Shown piece after piece: positions 13,983 to 22,483 of a stretch of DNA of 28,863 nt. The position numbers were made by a program, and so were the translations under genes. Position 1 is the stretch's first letter, and each line of letters begins with the position of its first letter. The notes beneath the pieces were generated by a model, which searched no databases, was not told the DNA's origin, and saw nothing but the letters and a program-made list of their open reading frames with translations. The DNA is from a virus: IMG/VR virus record IMGVR_UViG_3300032282_004885, positions 1-28,863 of that record; one strand, written 5' to 3'.

Positions 13983-14213
13983 TCATCGCCTTGAGGCTTT
14001 TTCTATCTGTTCTGCTTCTTCTCGTTTTTGTTTTACCAAACGCTTGACAAACCAGTCTCGTATTGATATTGGTAAGTTGTAAGCCTCGGTAAAGCTCCAT
14101 CCACCATGATATTTTAATGCGAAAAATGCTTCATATACCGATTCGATATATTCATCACTTAGTCCAAAAAAATTCCATATTAAATGGAACCTCCATGTCT
14201 GCGCTGTATTCAC
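13983..14213 (-). CDS. gp51/tail-chaperone-like frame, probably read by frameshift from the gp26-type gene
   Basis: A 76-codon frame overlapping the end of the gp26-type gene by 59 nt in the +1 (equally -2) frame. Its only upstream start is GTG at 14213, with no Shine-Dalgarno at a workable distance. Protein-like sequence begins after the overlap: G-L-S-D-E-Y-I-E-S-V-Y-E-A-F-F-A-L, Y-H-G-G-W-S-F-T-E-A-Y-N-L-P and a charged C-terminal helix. This helix-rich pattern with G-x-S-F-T-E and N-L-P resembles small gp51 or tail-assembly-chaperone extensions of T4-like phages. A run of seven T (14172-14166) in the overlap offers a slip site; the fused protein would be 346 aa (286 + 60). It lies directly before the tape measure gene, where G/GT-type chaperones are found. 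It may instead be a coupled separate protein. Confidence 0.65.
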   Translation of the reverse strand: MNTAQTWRFHLIWNFFGLSDEYIESVYEAFFALKYHGGWSFTEAYNLPISIRDWFVKRLVKQKREEAEQIEKASRR

Positions 14214-15024
14214 AGGCTTTACAAGTAAATTCCTGAGTTAAATCAACATTTGGAGTTACTAATTTATATGCTTCTCTCAAAAATCTGCTGTCTTTAACAG
14301 GAAGTACATCTATGAATTTAGAAATAAGAGATTTATCTGTCTCTCCTTCAGCACTTTCTATCATTAATTTTAATTGTTGTGTATTGCTGCTGTCAATAGT
14401 GCTCTGCTTGTTTGCTTCTATTATTTGTGTAATAGCACGCTCATCATTACCGTCCATTAAACGAATATTTACAGTAACATCAGTTTTTGGTAATTTAACT
14501 GAAAAAACTCTACCATTAACATGTTTTATACTATCATGCATGTTTTCTGGTATATTACCCTCAAATATTTTTTTATTTTCATCTAACAAGAAAGAAAACT
14601 TTGTACTTGTCAAACAAGATGGACATGTAGCACTGGTAGTATATTTACTACCAAAGCCTGATATTCTTGCATCAATTAATATCGCATTTCTATCTCCAAC
14701 TAATAATTCTGCTGGATTAATAGATTTATCTACCAAAAGACTTTCAATTAATCGATCTAATACTATTCCCTTTTTAATAAGGGATTTTGAAGTAAGTATA
14801 TCTTCTTCTTTTGCTGTCATAAACTTTATTTCTAAAGTTTCTTTTCCATGTAAAGGACTTCCCGGTTTATAGAATTTTCCTTTTGATGGTAGTTCCACAA
14901 AAAGAGTTGGAGCGGCAAAGGCCAAGTCTAATTTTGACTTTAGCCCGCCGCTTGCAACTACATTTGTAGAGACTGGATCTTCGCCTGCTATTTGCAGCCT
15001 ACGTTCATTGTCTCTATCATTCAT
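14155..15024 (-). CDS. 26: gp26-type baseplate/hub assembly protein with zinc-ribbon cysteines, 289 aa
   Basis: Matches the T4 gp26-type baseplate family by pattern: L-P-S-K-G-K-F-Y (45-52), L-E-I-K-F-M-T-A-K-E-E-D-I-L (64-77), I-D-R-L-type helix, and G-D-R-N-A-I-L-I-D-A-R (110-120). Two CxxC pairs, Cys134/Cys137 and Cys268/Cys271, could form a zinc ribbon that closes the chain. T4 gp26 (208 aa) is an assembly factor of the baseplate hub; the role here is inferred from family and position between tube and tape measure genes. The start has AGAGGTG 5 nt upstream. The 3' end contains TTTTTTT, a possible frameshift site into the following frame. No terminator separates it from the tube gene. Confidence 0.8.
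   Translation of the reverse strand: MNDRDNERRLQIAGEDPVSTNVVASGGLKSKLDLAFAAPTLFVELPSKGKFYKPGSPLHGKETLEIKFMTAKEEDILTSKSLIKKGIVLDRLIESLLVDKSINPAELLVGDRNAILIDARISGFGSKYTTSATCPSCLTSTKFSFLLDENKKIFEGNIPENMHDSIKHVNGRVFSVKLPKTDVTVNIRLMDGNDERAITQIIEANKQSTIDSSNTQQLKLMIESAEGETDKSLISKFIDVLPVKDSRFLREAYKLVTPNVDLTQEFTCKACEYSADMEVPFNMEFFWTK
14164..14175 (-). other. Candidate ribosomal frameshift site (T7 run)
   Basis: On the coding strand GAA TTT TTT TGG in the gp26-type frame. Slipping +1 after the second TTT gives GGA CTA AGT and enters the 76-codon frame; a -2 slip does the same with one more Phe. The upstream frame stops three codons later (TGA at 14157-14155). No clear downstream pseudoknot was identified by eye. 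Confidence 0.5.
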
Positions 15025-15052
15025 TTAACACCTCTATTATATATTATTAAGC

Positions 15053-15685
15053 TCAGGAACCAAATGGATTTACTGATTGCTCATCGCGTTGTGCTTTAAA
15101 TTCTGCCCAATCATATCTTAAAGCAATCGTTACTGTTAATATATCTTCAGAACCATAATCAAGAGCATCTGGCTTTATAGATTCTAAATAAGCATTTTTA
15201 AGCATCCATTGTTCCGCTACTCCAGTATCTTCTACAGAAGCTGGATAATTCACTGAATCAGTGGCATTTTCCGGAAGTGCTGTAAGAGCAGAATTCAATA
15301 CTCTTATATTTACATTTCCCAGAGCATTTACGGCTGCTTGTTTTCCAACAGTGACAACAGAACCATCAGCATTGATTAGACCACTCAAACCGGACTTTAA
15401 AAATACTGCTAATAAAGAACGATTTGTATCAATAGTACTAACATCACCTGTTTTTTGAATATCAACTAGTTTTATTGTTAGTGGATTTGGATCCCAAGTG
15501 ACACGACCTGGATGATAAAATGATTTATTGAAGTACTTGTGTTCTGACATTCCAAGTTTAACACCTGGTCTATCACATGTTTGTGCTAAGAATTGAAAAT
15601 CTGTTAAATCTGCACCAGTAAAAGTTATTAAATATCTAAATTTTCTTTTTGGTTCTAGTGCGGCATTAGTCCAGTGTAAACTCAT
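15053..15685 (-). CDS. 19: Tail tube protein (gp19-type), 210 aa
   Basis: Forms the inner tube through which DNA passes. The order sheath-tube and the pattern F-R-Y-L-I-T-F-T-G, F-L-A-Q-T-C-D-R-P-G, H-P-G-R-V-T-W-D-P-N-P-L-T-I-K-L and C-terminal I-L-T-V-T-I-A-L-R-Y-D-W-A match gp19-type tube proteins (T4 gp19: 163 aa; F..L..E+.+.+D). It is somewhat longer than T4 gp19, with an inserted central segment (about 85-140). Start: AAGGA 9 nt upstream. It lies 38 nt after the sheath gene, with no terminator. Some T4-like baseplate tube proteins have the same fold, but the size and position next to gp18 favour the main tube protein. Confidence 0.85.
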   Translation of the reverse strand: MSLHWTNAALEPKRKFRYLITFTGADLTDFQFLAQTCDRPGVKLGMSEHKYFNKSFYHPGRVTWDPNPLTIKLVDIQKTGDVSTIDTNRSLLAVFLKSGLSGLINADGSVVTVGKQAAVNALGNVNIRVLNSALTALPENATDSVNYPASVEDTGVAEQWMLKNAYLESIKPDALDYGSEDILTVTIALRYDWAEFKAQRDEQSVNPFGS

Positions 15686-15723
15686 TTTATAAATCCTTTT
15701 TATAAGTTATATTAGTATATATA

Positions 15724-18576
15724 TCAATCGTCAAAACTTGCACCGGTATTTGTTATGATGAAGTCAATTGCGATAAATTCAATTGCACGGGCTGGTTTAA
15801 TATAAACTTTAGCGTACATGATATTGCGATCAACAAGATCTGGAGTTGTTGTTGTTTGATCGAGAACAACTTTGTAATCGCTTAAACCAAATCTTGCTTT
15901 TGTATCTGCAAGCAATGGATCAACTTGAGCAACAAATCTATCCCAAGTAACTTTTAAGTTTGGATCAAACAAGATGCCTCTTGAAATTTTGCCAATTCTA
16001 TCTTTGAGATAGATTGCAAGACGACGAACATTTATACGGTCAAGAGCACTTGCTGTTGCTTGTAGTGTCTTCTGGCCAAAGATTACAATACCTTCGCTTG
16101 GGAATGAAGCGATTGGATTAACGTTTACTTCATATAGAGCATCACGCTGTTTGAGTGACAATCTTTCACGAACATCAAGAACAGTTAAGCCTGATGAACC
16201 GTTACTTAAACCACCGCGATTAAATCCTGCTGGAGCAAACCATACAGCGGTTGCTTCTTGTGATGAAGCCATTGTTCCAAGGGCCACAACTGATGGTGGA
16301 ACCCATAGTGGATTTCCATTTCCTGCGTCTATCGAAACCCAAGGATAATATGCACAACCAAAACTATTATTTAAGTTTCTTGATTTAATGCTTACAACAG
16401 CGGCATTAACATTACCAATTCTACTTCTTTCAGCATTTGCTTCTTCTGTTGTTGGTTTGTAGCCGCCTTCAATATCAATTATGGCAAGTGTATCATTTCT
16501 ATTTTTTGCTGTATCAAGAACCTTGTTTGTTACGGTTGTATTGGTAATACCAGGAACTGTTAATAAATTCATTTCAACAACTTCTGGATCAGAAACCATA
16601 TCGATAGCTTTTGATAGTGAATAGTGAACATAATTTGTTGCTGGATTGTCATTTGGGCTTAATAAGCGATTTGCAAATGGTTCTTTTTCTTTTATATCTA
16701 AGCCGTCAAAACCACCAAACATTGGAATGGTAAATCGGTTGACGCCTTGATCAAGTGTGTTTTTGTACGATGGAGATGAACCTGTTGCAGACAATGAAGA
16801 ACCTGCTGTTCTGGAATTTTTCTGCCATGCATATTTACCAGATACTAATGTACTGCCAGAAACAGCTTCTTTAACATCATCAAGAGTGAATATTGTAGAA
16901 TATTCAGTTATTGAACCAGATGGAACAAAGGTGTCTAAATTATATGGTTTTATTCTAACAAGATCGACATAGTCTTCATTCAATTTATTTAGTGTTGATA
17001 CATTTGTAACAACTCCATAATAAGCATCGCGATCATTTAAAACACCGGCTTCTGAACTTGAAACTCTTAATTTAACTTCTGGAAACAATAATGAAGCAGT
17101 TAAATCGGCTATACCAGTCATATCAACTGGTTTTGTAGAACCAGACAACATAAGAGGTATAGAGCCACTTACTTTGACTATATCATTACCACTTAAACTT
17201 GAAGTTGTTAGAGTGCATGATTTATATCTAACCGGTCCGAGGAAGCCGAATGGTAGACTTTCAGGATCTACGCCGCCTTCTTCGACTAGAGGGTTCATTT
17301 CTACGCGAACCAATTTAGAAACATTATCATAATTTCCAAATACTTTGTGTCTCTTTTCACCGGTCGATAAACTGTCAGTCCATTCAGTGTATTTATCACC
17401 AATTCTCTTAGCAATATAATTGTCAGAGTTTGGATTTAGATTTACGCCTGAGAATACTTCTAATACATTTGGAGAACCATCTGTATCTGATGTTGAACGA
17501 ATTTCAACTGTGAAAGAACCGTATTTTTCAAAAGTTGTTGGTGAATATCTAATATTTGAAATTGATACTTTCAACTCTCTTTGGGTCCAGTCACCCGAAC
17601 CTTCTCCACCAAGAGCAACAAATCTAAATAATTTAGACATACTTTCTGGATTATAAGAACCAGTAATAGTGCTCAAGTCTTGTGAAAATATCCAACCGGT
17701 TTGTGCTGGGGCAGCAACTTTTTGGAAATTAGATAAGTCGACTGCACTATTTTTAAGACCGGCGATGAATGCATAGCAACTACCGGTAGCAATATTATCA
17801 CTAACAAAATCTGTAAAAGTTTCACCAAGCCAATATTTTTCTCTATTATCGGGCGAAGTGATGCTTGTATTGACAAGTGTTGGATTTGTATTAAACACTT
17901 TACGAATATATTTATCAGAATTTTTGTCAAAATTAAATGATGTATCTAATAATGCTGTACTATTAACATTATCACTTCCAAGAACTTTCATTCGGAATTC
18001 ATAACTATTGCCTATTGATTTGACGAATGCTGCTGAAGCAGTAATCATACTTCCTGTTGGATTTTGACCAACAAGAGCCAAACCTACGTCGTTATTGACA
18101 TAAAATATGGCGCCTAATACACCTGTAACTTCTGTTGCAGAGCTTGATGGTACTATGAACAAACCGTAAGCACCACCATTACTTGTAACACTTGAAGAAT
18201 TAATCGTATTTGTTGTTTTCCAACCTGCTTCGCCACCACTAGTATTTGATGGATGCTGCGAACCCATCAAACGAACATATGTTAATGGACTTGAATTTGC
18301 TAAATATGCTTTTGCTGCCCAAGTACCATAAATTGGAGCAGTTAAATTTCCTTCTCTCCACACGTCACCATCGGTTGTGCCACGAACTGGTTCACCGAAT
18401 ATCGATACAAATTCTTCATATGAACGCACTTTTACAGGAACCATACCTGGACCGCGACGAGCACGACCGATAATAACTGGACCTACGCCTTCATTTAAAT
18501 TATTGATCTGTGAACGATCGATTTCTTTAATTTGAATTCCGGGAGAAACGAAACGAAATTTATTAGCACCACTCAT
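15724..18576 (-). CDS. 18: Contractile tail sheath protein (gp18-type), 950 aa
   Basis: The sheath subunit that surrounds the tube and contracts at infection. The N-terminus has the typical sheath start: F-V-S-P-G-I-Q-I-K-E-I-D, G-V-G-P-V-I-I-G-R-A-R-R-G-P, then V-R-S-Y-E-E-F-V-S-I-F-G. The C-terminal region also fits (I-N-V-R-R-L-A-I-Y-L-K-D-R-I, R-F-V-A-Q-V-D-P-L-L, V-Y-I-K-P-A-R-A-I-E-F-I). At 950 aa it is well above T4 gp18 (659); the extra length is a Ser/Thr/Asn-rich insertion between about 100 and 650, probably surface-exposed domains. The start has AGGAG 8 nt upstream. The ACTATTTA motif lies 35 nt before the ATG, so sheath and tube probably begin a late transcript here. Confidence 0.95.
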   Translation of the reverse strand: MSGANKFRFVSPGIQIKEIDRSQINNLNEGVGPVIIGRARRGPGMVPVKVRSYEEFVSIFGEPVRGTTDGDVWREGNLTAPIYGTWAAKAYLANSSPLTYVRLMGSQHPSNTSGGEAGWKTTNTINSSSVTSNGGAYGLFIVPSSSATEVTGVLGAIFYVNNDVGLALVGQNPTGSMITASAAFVKSIGNSYEFRMKVLGSDNVNSTALLDTSFNFDKNSDKYIRKVFNTNPTLVNTSITSPDNREKYWLGETFTDFVSDNIATGSCYAFIAGLKNSAVDLSNFQKVAAPAQTGWIFSQDLSTITGSYNPESMSKLFRFVALGGEGSGDWTQRELKVSISNIRYSPTTFEKYGSFTVEIRSTSDTDGSPNVLEVFSGVNLNPNSDNYIAKRIGDKYTEWTDSLSTGEKRHKVFGNYDNVSKLVRVEMNPLVEEGGVDPESLPFGFLGPVRYKSCTLTTSSLSGNDIVKVSGSIPLMLSGSTKPVDMTGIADLTASLLFPEVKLRVSSSEAGVLNDRDAYYGVVTNVSTLNKLNEDYVDLVRIKPYNLDTFVPSGSITEYSTIFTLDDVKEAVSGSTLVSGKYAWQKNSRTAGSSLSATGSSPSYKNTLDQGVNRFTIPMFGGFDGLDIKEKEPFANRLLSPNDNPATNYVHYSLSKAIDMVSDPEVVEMNLLTVPGITNTTVTNKVLDTAKNRNDTLAIIDIEGGYKPTTEEANAERSRIGNVNAAVVSIKSRNLNNSFGCAYYPWVSIDAGNGNPLWVPPSVVALGTMASSQEATAVWFAPAGFNRGGLSNGSSGLTVLDVRERLSLKQRDALYEVNVNPIASFPSEGIVIFGQKTLQATASALDRINVRRLAIYLKDRIGKISRGILFDPNLKVTWDRFVAQVDPLLADTKARFGLSDYKVVLDQTTTTPDLVDRNIMYAKVYIKPARAIEFIAIDFIITNTGASFDD

Positions 18577-18611
18577 TATAAAATACTCCTATACAGCATG
18601 TATTTCTTAGG

Positions 18612-18619
18612 TAAATAGT
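18612..18619 (-). promoter_or_regulatory. Candidate late promoter motif ACTATTTA (sheath gene)
   Basis: ACTATTTA on the coding strand (context CTTACTATTTACC), 35 nt before the sheath ATG and downstream of the gp15-type gene's promoterless border region. Same motif as five other sites in the window. Confidence 0.5.
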
Positions 18620-18654
18620 AAGATTTATTTTGAAAAGAAACAAACTATAGTAAT

Positions 18655-19497
18655 TTAAAATATCTTCTTGTCTCTTATGGTCAATTCATCAAAAATAGTT
18701 TTTTCTCTTGGTATTTTTACTTCTACAATTGTTTCTGAGGTTGTTATTTTTGGTTTTTCAGAATTTGGGCCACCACCCAATAAATAACCAAGTACATTTA
18801 TTGATATTTCTGTTGTAAATAATCTATTTTGTTCTTCAAGTTTTATATTATTTCCACCATTTTTAAAAGAAGAATCTTTGTCAAAAAATACTTCATATTT
18901 ATGTTGTTCTTTAGAAATCATAAAATGATTTATACCGGCAGTATAAGTCATAAATGGCTGTATAATTTCATTCATTTGTTGTTGATATTCCGTATTTACT
19001 GTTATAGTATATTTTACATCAATATAAGTTGGTAATGGTATTTTTGTAACTTCATAGACTATTTTTTCATTTTTTTCTTTTATATTATATTGAACAGAAT
19101 TTTTATTTTTTGCATAATTATTTGATTTTTCTTGTGAAACTAACTTTGTTACAGTTACGACACCACCGCGAAAATCATCTGGTGGAACATTAGCATAAAA
19201 TGTACCTTTTTTTGTCAAACTTTTTGTTATATTATCTCTTTGAACAGATATAACCGGTAATATAAAGTTTCCATTTACATCTCTTAATGTTCTATCAAAT
19301 TTAATTTGATGTGCTCTTTCAGCAGCAACCCAAATAACAGGTGTTTTTTTCCATCCCCGATTTGTATTTGCATGAATATTCATAGTTTTATCGAGCCATT
19401 CATAAACAGCCAAATCTATTGTCTCTATTGTTGAAGGTTCTATTGAAACTTGATTTTGTTCAAGACCTCTTCTTTCATATTCTGTTTTATCGCTCAT
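18655..19497 (-). CDS. 15: Tail sheath stabiliser / tail completion protein (gp15-type), 280 aa
   Basis: Caps the finished tail and joins it to the neck. Pattern shared with T4 gp15 (272 aa): an N-terminal region around 60-110 (K-F-D-R-T-L-R-D, F-I-L-P-V-I-S-V), then K-I-P-L-P-T-Y-I-D-V-K-Y-T-I-T-V (172-187), the helix Y-Q-Q-Q-M-N-E-I-I-Q-P-F (about 192-203) and a C-terminal beta segment F-T-T-E-I-S-I-N-V-L-G-Y-L. In T4 the same elements read S-P-x-K/x-Y-E-L and E-Q-I-L-P. It follows the gp14-type gene by 12 nt, so order 13-14-15-18-19 is kept. Genes 16 and 17 (terminase), which lie between 15 and 18 in T4, are absent here. Confidence 0.8.
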   Translation of the reverse strand: MSDKTEYERRGLEQNQVSIEPSTIETIDLAVYEWLDKTMNIHANTNRGWKKTPVIWVAAERAHQIKFDRTLRDVNGNFILPVISVQRDNITKSLTKKGTFYANVPPDDFRGGVVTVTKLVSQEKSNNYAKNKNSVQYNIKEKNEKIVYEVTKIPLPTYIDVKYTITVNTEYQQQMNEIIQPFMTYTAGINHFMISKEQHKYEVFFDKDSSFKNGGNNIKLEEQNRLFTTEISINVLGYLLGGGPNSEKPKITTSETIVEVKIPREKTIFDELTIRDKKIF

Positions 19498-19509
19498 GTT
19501 TTAATTCCA

Positions 19510-20328
19510 TCATGGTAATGTAAAAAGCGGACTTTCAATCCACACGCCACCTTCATTAAAATAAAATTTATCAGATTGATCAAAATTTCCATATATCTCG
19601 TCTTCATCTATATCACTTAAATAAACAATACAACCTTTATAGTCTTGTGGATTGTTTACATAATCTAAAAATTGTGATCTTTTTGACCATGTTCTTTTGC
19701 CTGAGATTATTTGTATTTTTCCACCACACGCCGCTTCGATCGGTGTTGTGTCTATTATTTCTTCTAGTTCTTCTTGATTTTGCGCTAGATTTAATCTTAT
19801 TTTTTCTCTAATTTGTAATAATTCTACAGGTTCATTAAAAAATCCCTGCCTAACTCTTATACAGTTTGCTGTTATTTCCACACGATGATCGACTTGACCA
19901 AACAATGCTCTTGGTTGTGATAGTTTAACAATTTCATAAAATGTTGTACCATAAAAAACAATATCACCTTCACGTACATATAAATCTTGATCTTCTGTTA
20001 ATCTTCTTTTATGAAAATTTATGACTAATTTTGATTCTTTATCCAAACCATATGTTTCAGTGGTTGTTTGATCTGCTTCTAATTTTACAAGTGCCTTAAC
20101 AACAATTGGTCGAAGAAAAGTTTTATTTATTGCTTCTCCGTAAAGAGGATGAAAATCACTATTTTTTATATTTAAAGGAAAATAAATAATAGTTTGACCT
20201 ATTACTCGTTCAATCAGTTCATCATTTACTTGTTTAGTTAGATCTCTCTCCTTCTTTCCTAAAAACATAGGAGGAGGTGGTTTATCAGGTTGAGACCATT
20301 TATTAGGATTAGCTTTCTTTTTTGCCAT
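19510..20328 (-). CDS. 14: Neck protein (gp14-type), 272 aa
   Basis: Part of the neck that closes the filled head and receives the tail. Pattern of gp14-type proteins: E-R-D-L-T-K-Q-V-N-D-E-L-I-E-R-V-I-G-Q (27-45), Y-F-P-L, D-F-H-P-L-Y-G-E-A (about 60-68), P-I-V-V-K-A-L-V-K-L, then a central F-H-K-R-R-L-T-E-D-Q-D-L-Y-V-R-E-G-D-I and Y-G-T-T-F-Y-E-I-V-K-L. The length is near T4 gp14 (256 aa). The first 20 residues are Lys/Pro-rich and probably disordered. It follows the 438-aa gene by 4 nt with only a weak Shine-Dalgarno, so translation is probably coupled. The assignment combines sequence pattern and gene order. Confidence 0.75.
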   Translation of the reverse strand: MAKKKANPNKWSQPDKPPPPMFLGKKERDLTKQVNDELIERVIGQTIIYFPLNIKNSDFHPLYGEAINKTFLRPIVVKALVKLEADQTTTETYGLDKESKLVINFHKRRLTEDQDLYVREGDIVFYGTTFYEIVKLSQPRALFGQVDHRVEITANCIRVRQGFFNEPVELLQIREKIRLNLAQNQEELEEIIDTTPIEAACGGKIQIISGKRTWSKRSQFLDYVNNPQDYKGCIVYLSDIDEDEIYGNFDQSDKFYFNEGGVWIESPLFTLP

Positions 20329-20332
20329 TTAA

Positions 20333-21649
20333 TCAACCCACGAATATGACATTTGGAACTGCTGCAAGTATCTTGTTTGCATTGTCAGAAAGAGCAGTTC
20401 GTTTTTCAGCAAGAGTATTGTAATCGGTTTCTTCAAGTATTTTTAATAACTCTTCTTTAAGAGCATCTTTTTCTTCTTTACTTTGTGCTCTCAAGTCCGC
20501 ACCATTTAGTGTTACACTTTCACCTGGAATTGGTATTGTTTGGAATTTACTACGAACTTCTGCAAGCATACCCTTTGCCACAGCGAGAGCATAACGACGT
20601 ATCCAATGTTTACCAATAGCATTTATATTTTCAAATGGTATGTTTGAGAAAGGAAGAGTATTAATGTTATTAACACCACTAATTCTTGGATCTTTTCCAC
20701 TTACTTCAGTATAAGATGAGCCCGATATAGTGCCTATACCAATATTGGCACCATTACCAGAACCAACAGAAAACTCAAACCAATATGTATGAATATCGGT
20801 TGAATCTGGAATTGGATATAATCTTAATTTGTTATTTTTAATCTCATAAGAATAATGAGAAATACGAGTATAAATATTGTCTTCATATGCCATCGCTTGA
20901 AGTTTATTGTGCCACGCTGGAATAACTTCAAATGTACTATCATCGGCATATTGACCATACGTAGAAAGATTACCTACTGCATTTAAGCCACCATAATAAC
21001 CATAAAATCTCCACATAGCGCGGGCAGATTTATAATAAACTTTTCTAACTGTTATTCTTTGCCCTGCGCTTACTTTATTGTACAGGTAAGAAGAAGGATC
21101 AGACGCAGATGAACTAACAATTGCCTGTAAATCATATTCTTGTTGATCTGTAACGGCGTCAAAAGAAGCAGTATAAATATCTATTTTTCCACCAACTCCA
21201 GCTTCATGTGAAAAAGCGTCGGCTATATCTCTGATTGAAGTTATATCATACATGGGATATGTAAGATTAAGAGGTCCAGAAGAACTAACAAGATTATAAA
21301 GAGCACTTCCACTCTTTATCTCACCGTCGCTATTGAACGTTCCTGTTGGAGCACCAAGCATATTTCCAAGTGAATTTTTTGCTTGATGAAGATTTACTAA
21401 ATATCCATAAGTTAAAACTGCATCTTCGTAAGCAGCATAAACTTGACCTTCTGTGATTTCTATATCAAGAACATCGCCACCTATCATCTTATATGTATAA
21501 GCTACTTGATCAACAGCACCGCTTACAAAGTCAACACTATTTGCATATACACCAATAGGCAGATTTCCGGTTACATTAATATATGTTCCGGTTGGTGGCA
21601 ATACGATTGCGCTAGTTTGTTGTTTCGGCGTGAGAACAGGTACGGCCAT
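20333..21649 (-). CDS. 13: Neck/virion protein (gp13-like), 438 aa
   Basis: Placed before the gp14- and gp15-type genes, as gene 13 is in T4, and therefore probably the head-neck connector. Recognisable core: V-R-K-V-Y-Y-K-S-A-R-A-M-W-R-F-Y-G-Y-Y-G-G (about 201-221), a mid-protein H-Y-S-Y-E-I-K-N-N-K-L-R-L-Y-P-I-P, and a conserved-looking C-terminal half N-A-I-G-K-H-W-I-R-R-Y-A-L-A, F-Q-T-I-P-I-P-G-E, then a charged helix (E-E-K-D-A-L-K-E-E-L-L-K). It is longer than T4 gp13 (309 aa). The ACTATTTA motif lies 32 nt upstream and a GC-rich terminator before that, so the neck genes start a transcription unit. The gp13 name is the least certain of the neck set. Confidence 0.6.
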   Translation of the reverse strand: MAVPVLTPKQQTSAIVLPPTGTYINVTGNLPIGVYANSVDFVSGAVDQVAYTYKMIGGDVLDIEITEGQVYAAYEDAVLTYGYLVNLHQAKNSLGNMLGAPTGTFNSDGEIKSGSALYNLVSSSGPLNLTYPMYDITSIRDIADAFSHEAGVGGKIDIYTASFDAVTDQQEYDLQAIVSSSASDPSSYLYNKVSAGQRITVRKVYYKSARAMWRFYGYYGGLNAVGNLSTYGQYADDSTFEVIPAWHNKLQAMAYEDNIYTRISHYSYEIKNNKLRLYPIPDSTDIHTYWFEFSVGSGNGANIGIGTISGSSYTEVSGKDPRISGVNNINTLPFSNIPFENINAIGKHWIRRYALAVAKGMLAEVRSKFQTIPIPGESVTLNGADLRAQSKEEKDALKEELLKILEETDYNTLAEKRTALSDNANKILAAVPNVIFVG

Positions 21650-21681
21650 TTATAAAATTCTCCATTAATATGGTTACTTTA

Positions 21682-21689
21682 TAAATAGT
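21682..21689 (-). promoter_or_regulatory. Candidate late promoter motif ACTATTTA (neck operon)
   Basis: ACTATTTA on the coding strand (context ATACTATTTATAAAG), 32 nt before the 438-aa gene and just after the terminator at 21719-21744. Read on the plus strand this copy includes TATAAATA, the T4 late consensus, but in the direction away from the gene. Confidence 0.5.
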
Positions 21690-21718
21690 ATTAAATTAGA
21701 TCAATTAGATATAAAAGA

Positions 21719-21744
21719 AAGCCCGCCATATTTCAGGCGGGCTT
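21719..21744 (-). terminator. Terminator after the 222-aa gene
   Basis: Nine-base stem AAGCCCGCC / GGCGGGCTT with an 8-nt loop, followed on the minus strand by TCTTTTATAT. It lies 20 nt after the stop of the 222-aa gene. Confidence 0.9.
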
Positions 21745-21764
21745 CTAAATTACATACTAAATTA

Positions 21765-22433
21765 TCAATCAGATCCACCAGAAAGAGCAACTGCTCCTGT
21801 CTTGGTAGTAAGATCACCTGTACCACTTGCAGTTACACTTGTACCGGCAGCATTTACTATACCAACAAGTGTTGGAACATAATTGTTACCACCTGAAATA
21901 CTTTGTGAAGCAGCAATGCGAACTGTAATTGCTGTAGCATTAAGATTTCCGTTACCATCTGTTACGGCAGTTGGTTCTTCTGCAACGGCATTTGTACCGC
22001 CACTAAGAAATCCACCACTAAACATACCAGTAGCACTTGCATTTGTTATACTACCTACTATAATCTTGTTGGTAACAGAGGAATTTGCATTTAATGCATT
22101 TTTTACGTCATTTAAAGTTGTCGTCGCTCCATAGCCAACAGATATAGTGTTTCCATTAACATTTACAGTCAGTGCACCAGAAAAAGAAAAAGTAATATTT
22201 ATATTATTTCCAGCAGTACCAGCAGTTTTGGCACTTACAGAAAGCTGACCCATATTTGCACCCGAACCAGCAGTCAAAATTCTACTTGCACTTGTTGCTG
22301 CTGTTCCAGCAGCGCCTTGAACATAAGTAATCGTTATATTGTTTCCTGCTGAACCTACTGTTTTGGCTGTATAGGTTACTCCACCTAATGAGTTGGTTGC
22401 AGCGGCAGCAATACTTTCTCCATAAAAAAACAT
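21765..22433 (-). CDS. Gly/Ala/Thr/Asn-rich virion protein with flagellin-like motifs, 222 aa
   Basis: Function unknown; probably a surface or decoration protein by composition and place. It has almost no charged residues. Two similar segments are visible: Y-T-A-K-T-V-G-S-A-G-N-N-I-T-I-T-Y (about 20-36) and V-S-A-K-T-A-G-T-A-G-N-N-I-N-I-T-F (about 66-82), followed by G-N-T-I-S-V-G-Y-G-A-T-T-T-L-N-D-V-K-N-A (94-113), which resembles the 'IN' motif of flagellins and similar beta modules in phage tail or capsid proteins. It is a single-gene unit with its own ACTATTTA motif (50 nt upstream, GGAG before the ATG) and strong terminator. High expression in the late phase is likely. Confidence 0.7.
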   Translation of the reverse strand: MFFYGESIAAAATNSLGGVTYTAKTVGSAGNNITITYVQGAAGTAATSASRILTAGSGANMGQLSVSAKTAGTAGNNINITFSFSGALTVNVNGNTISVGYGATTTLNDVKNALNANSSVTNKIIVGSITNASATGMFSGGFLSGGTNAVAEEPTAVTDGNGNLNATAITVRIAASQSISGGNNYVPTLVGIVNAAGTSVTASGTGDLTTKTGAVALSGGSD

Positions 22434-22483
22434 ATTTGAAATCTCCGTAAATAAAGAATAAAGAACTGTAAGTTCTTTTTATA

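Noticed and set aside
14312-14872. Plus-strand open frame of 186 codons
   Set aside because: Shadow of the gp26-type gene, which has a family pattern, Shine-Dalgarno and operon position. The plus-frame protein is compositionally odd.
17673-17930. 85-codon minus-strand frame inside the sheath gene
   Set aside because: Out-of-frame shadow of the well-supported sheath protein.
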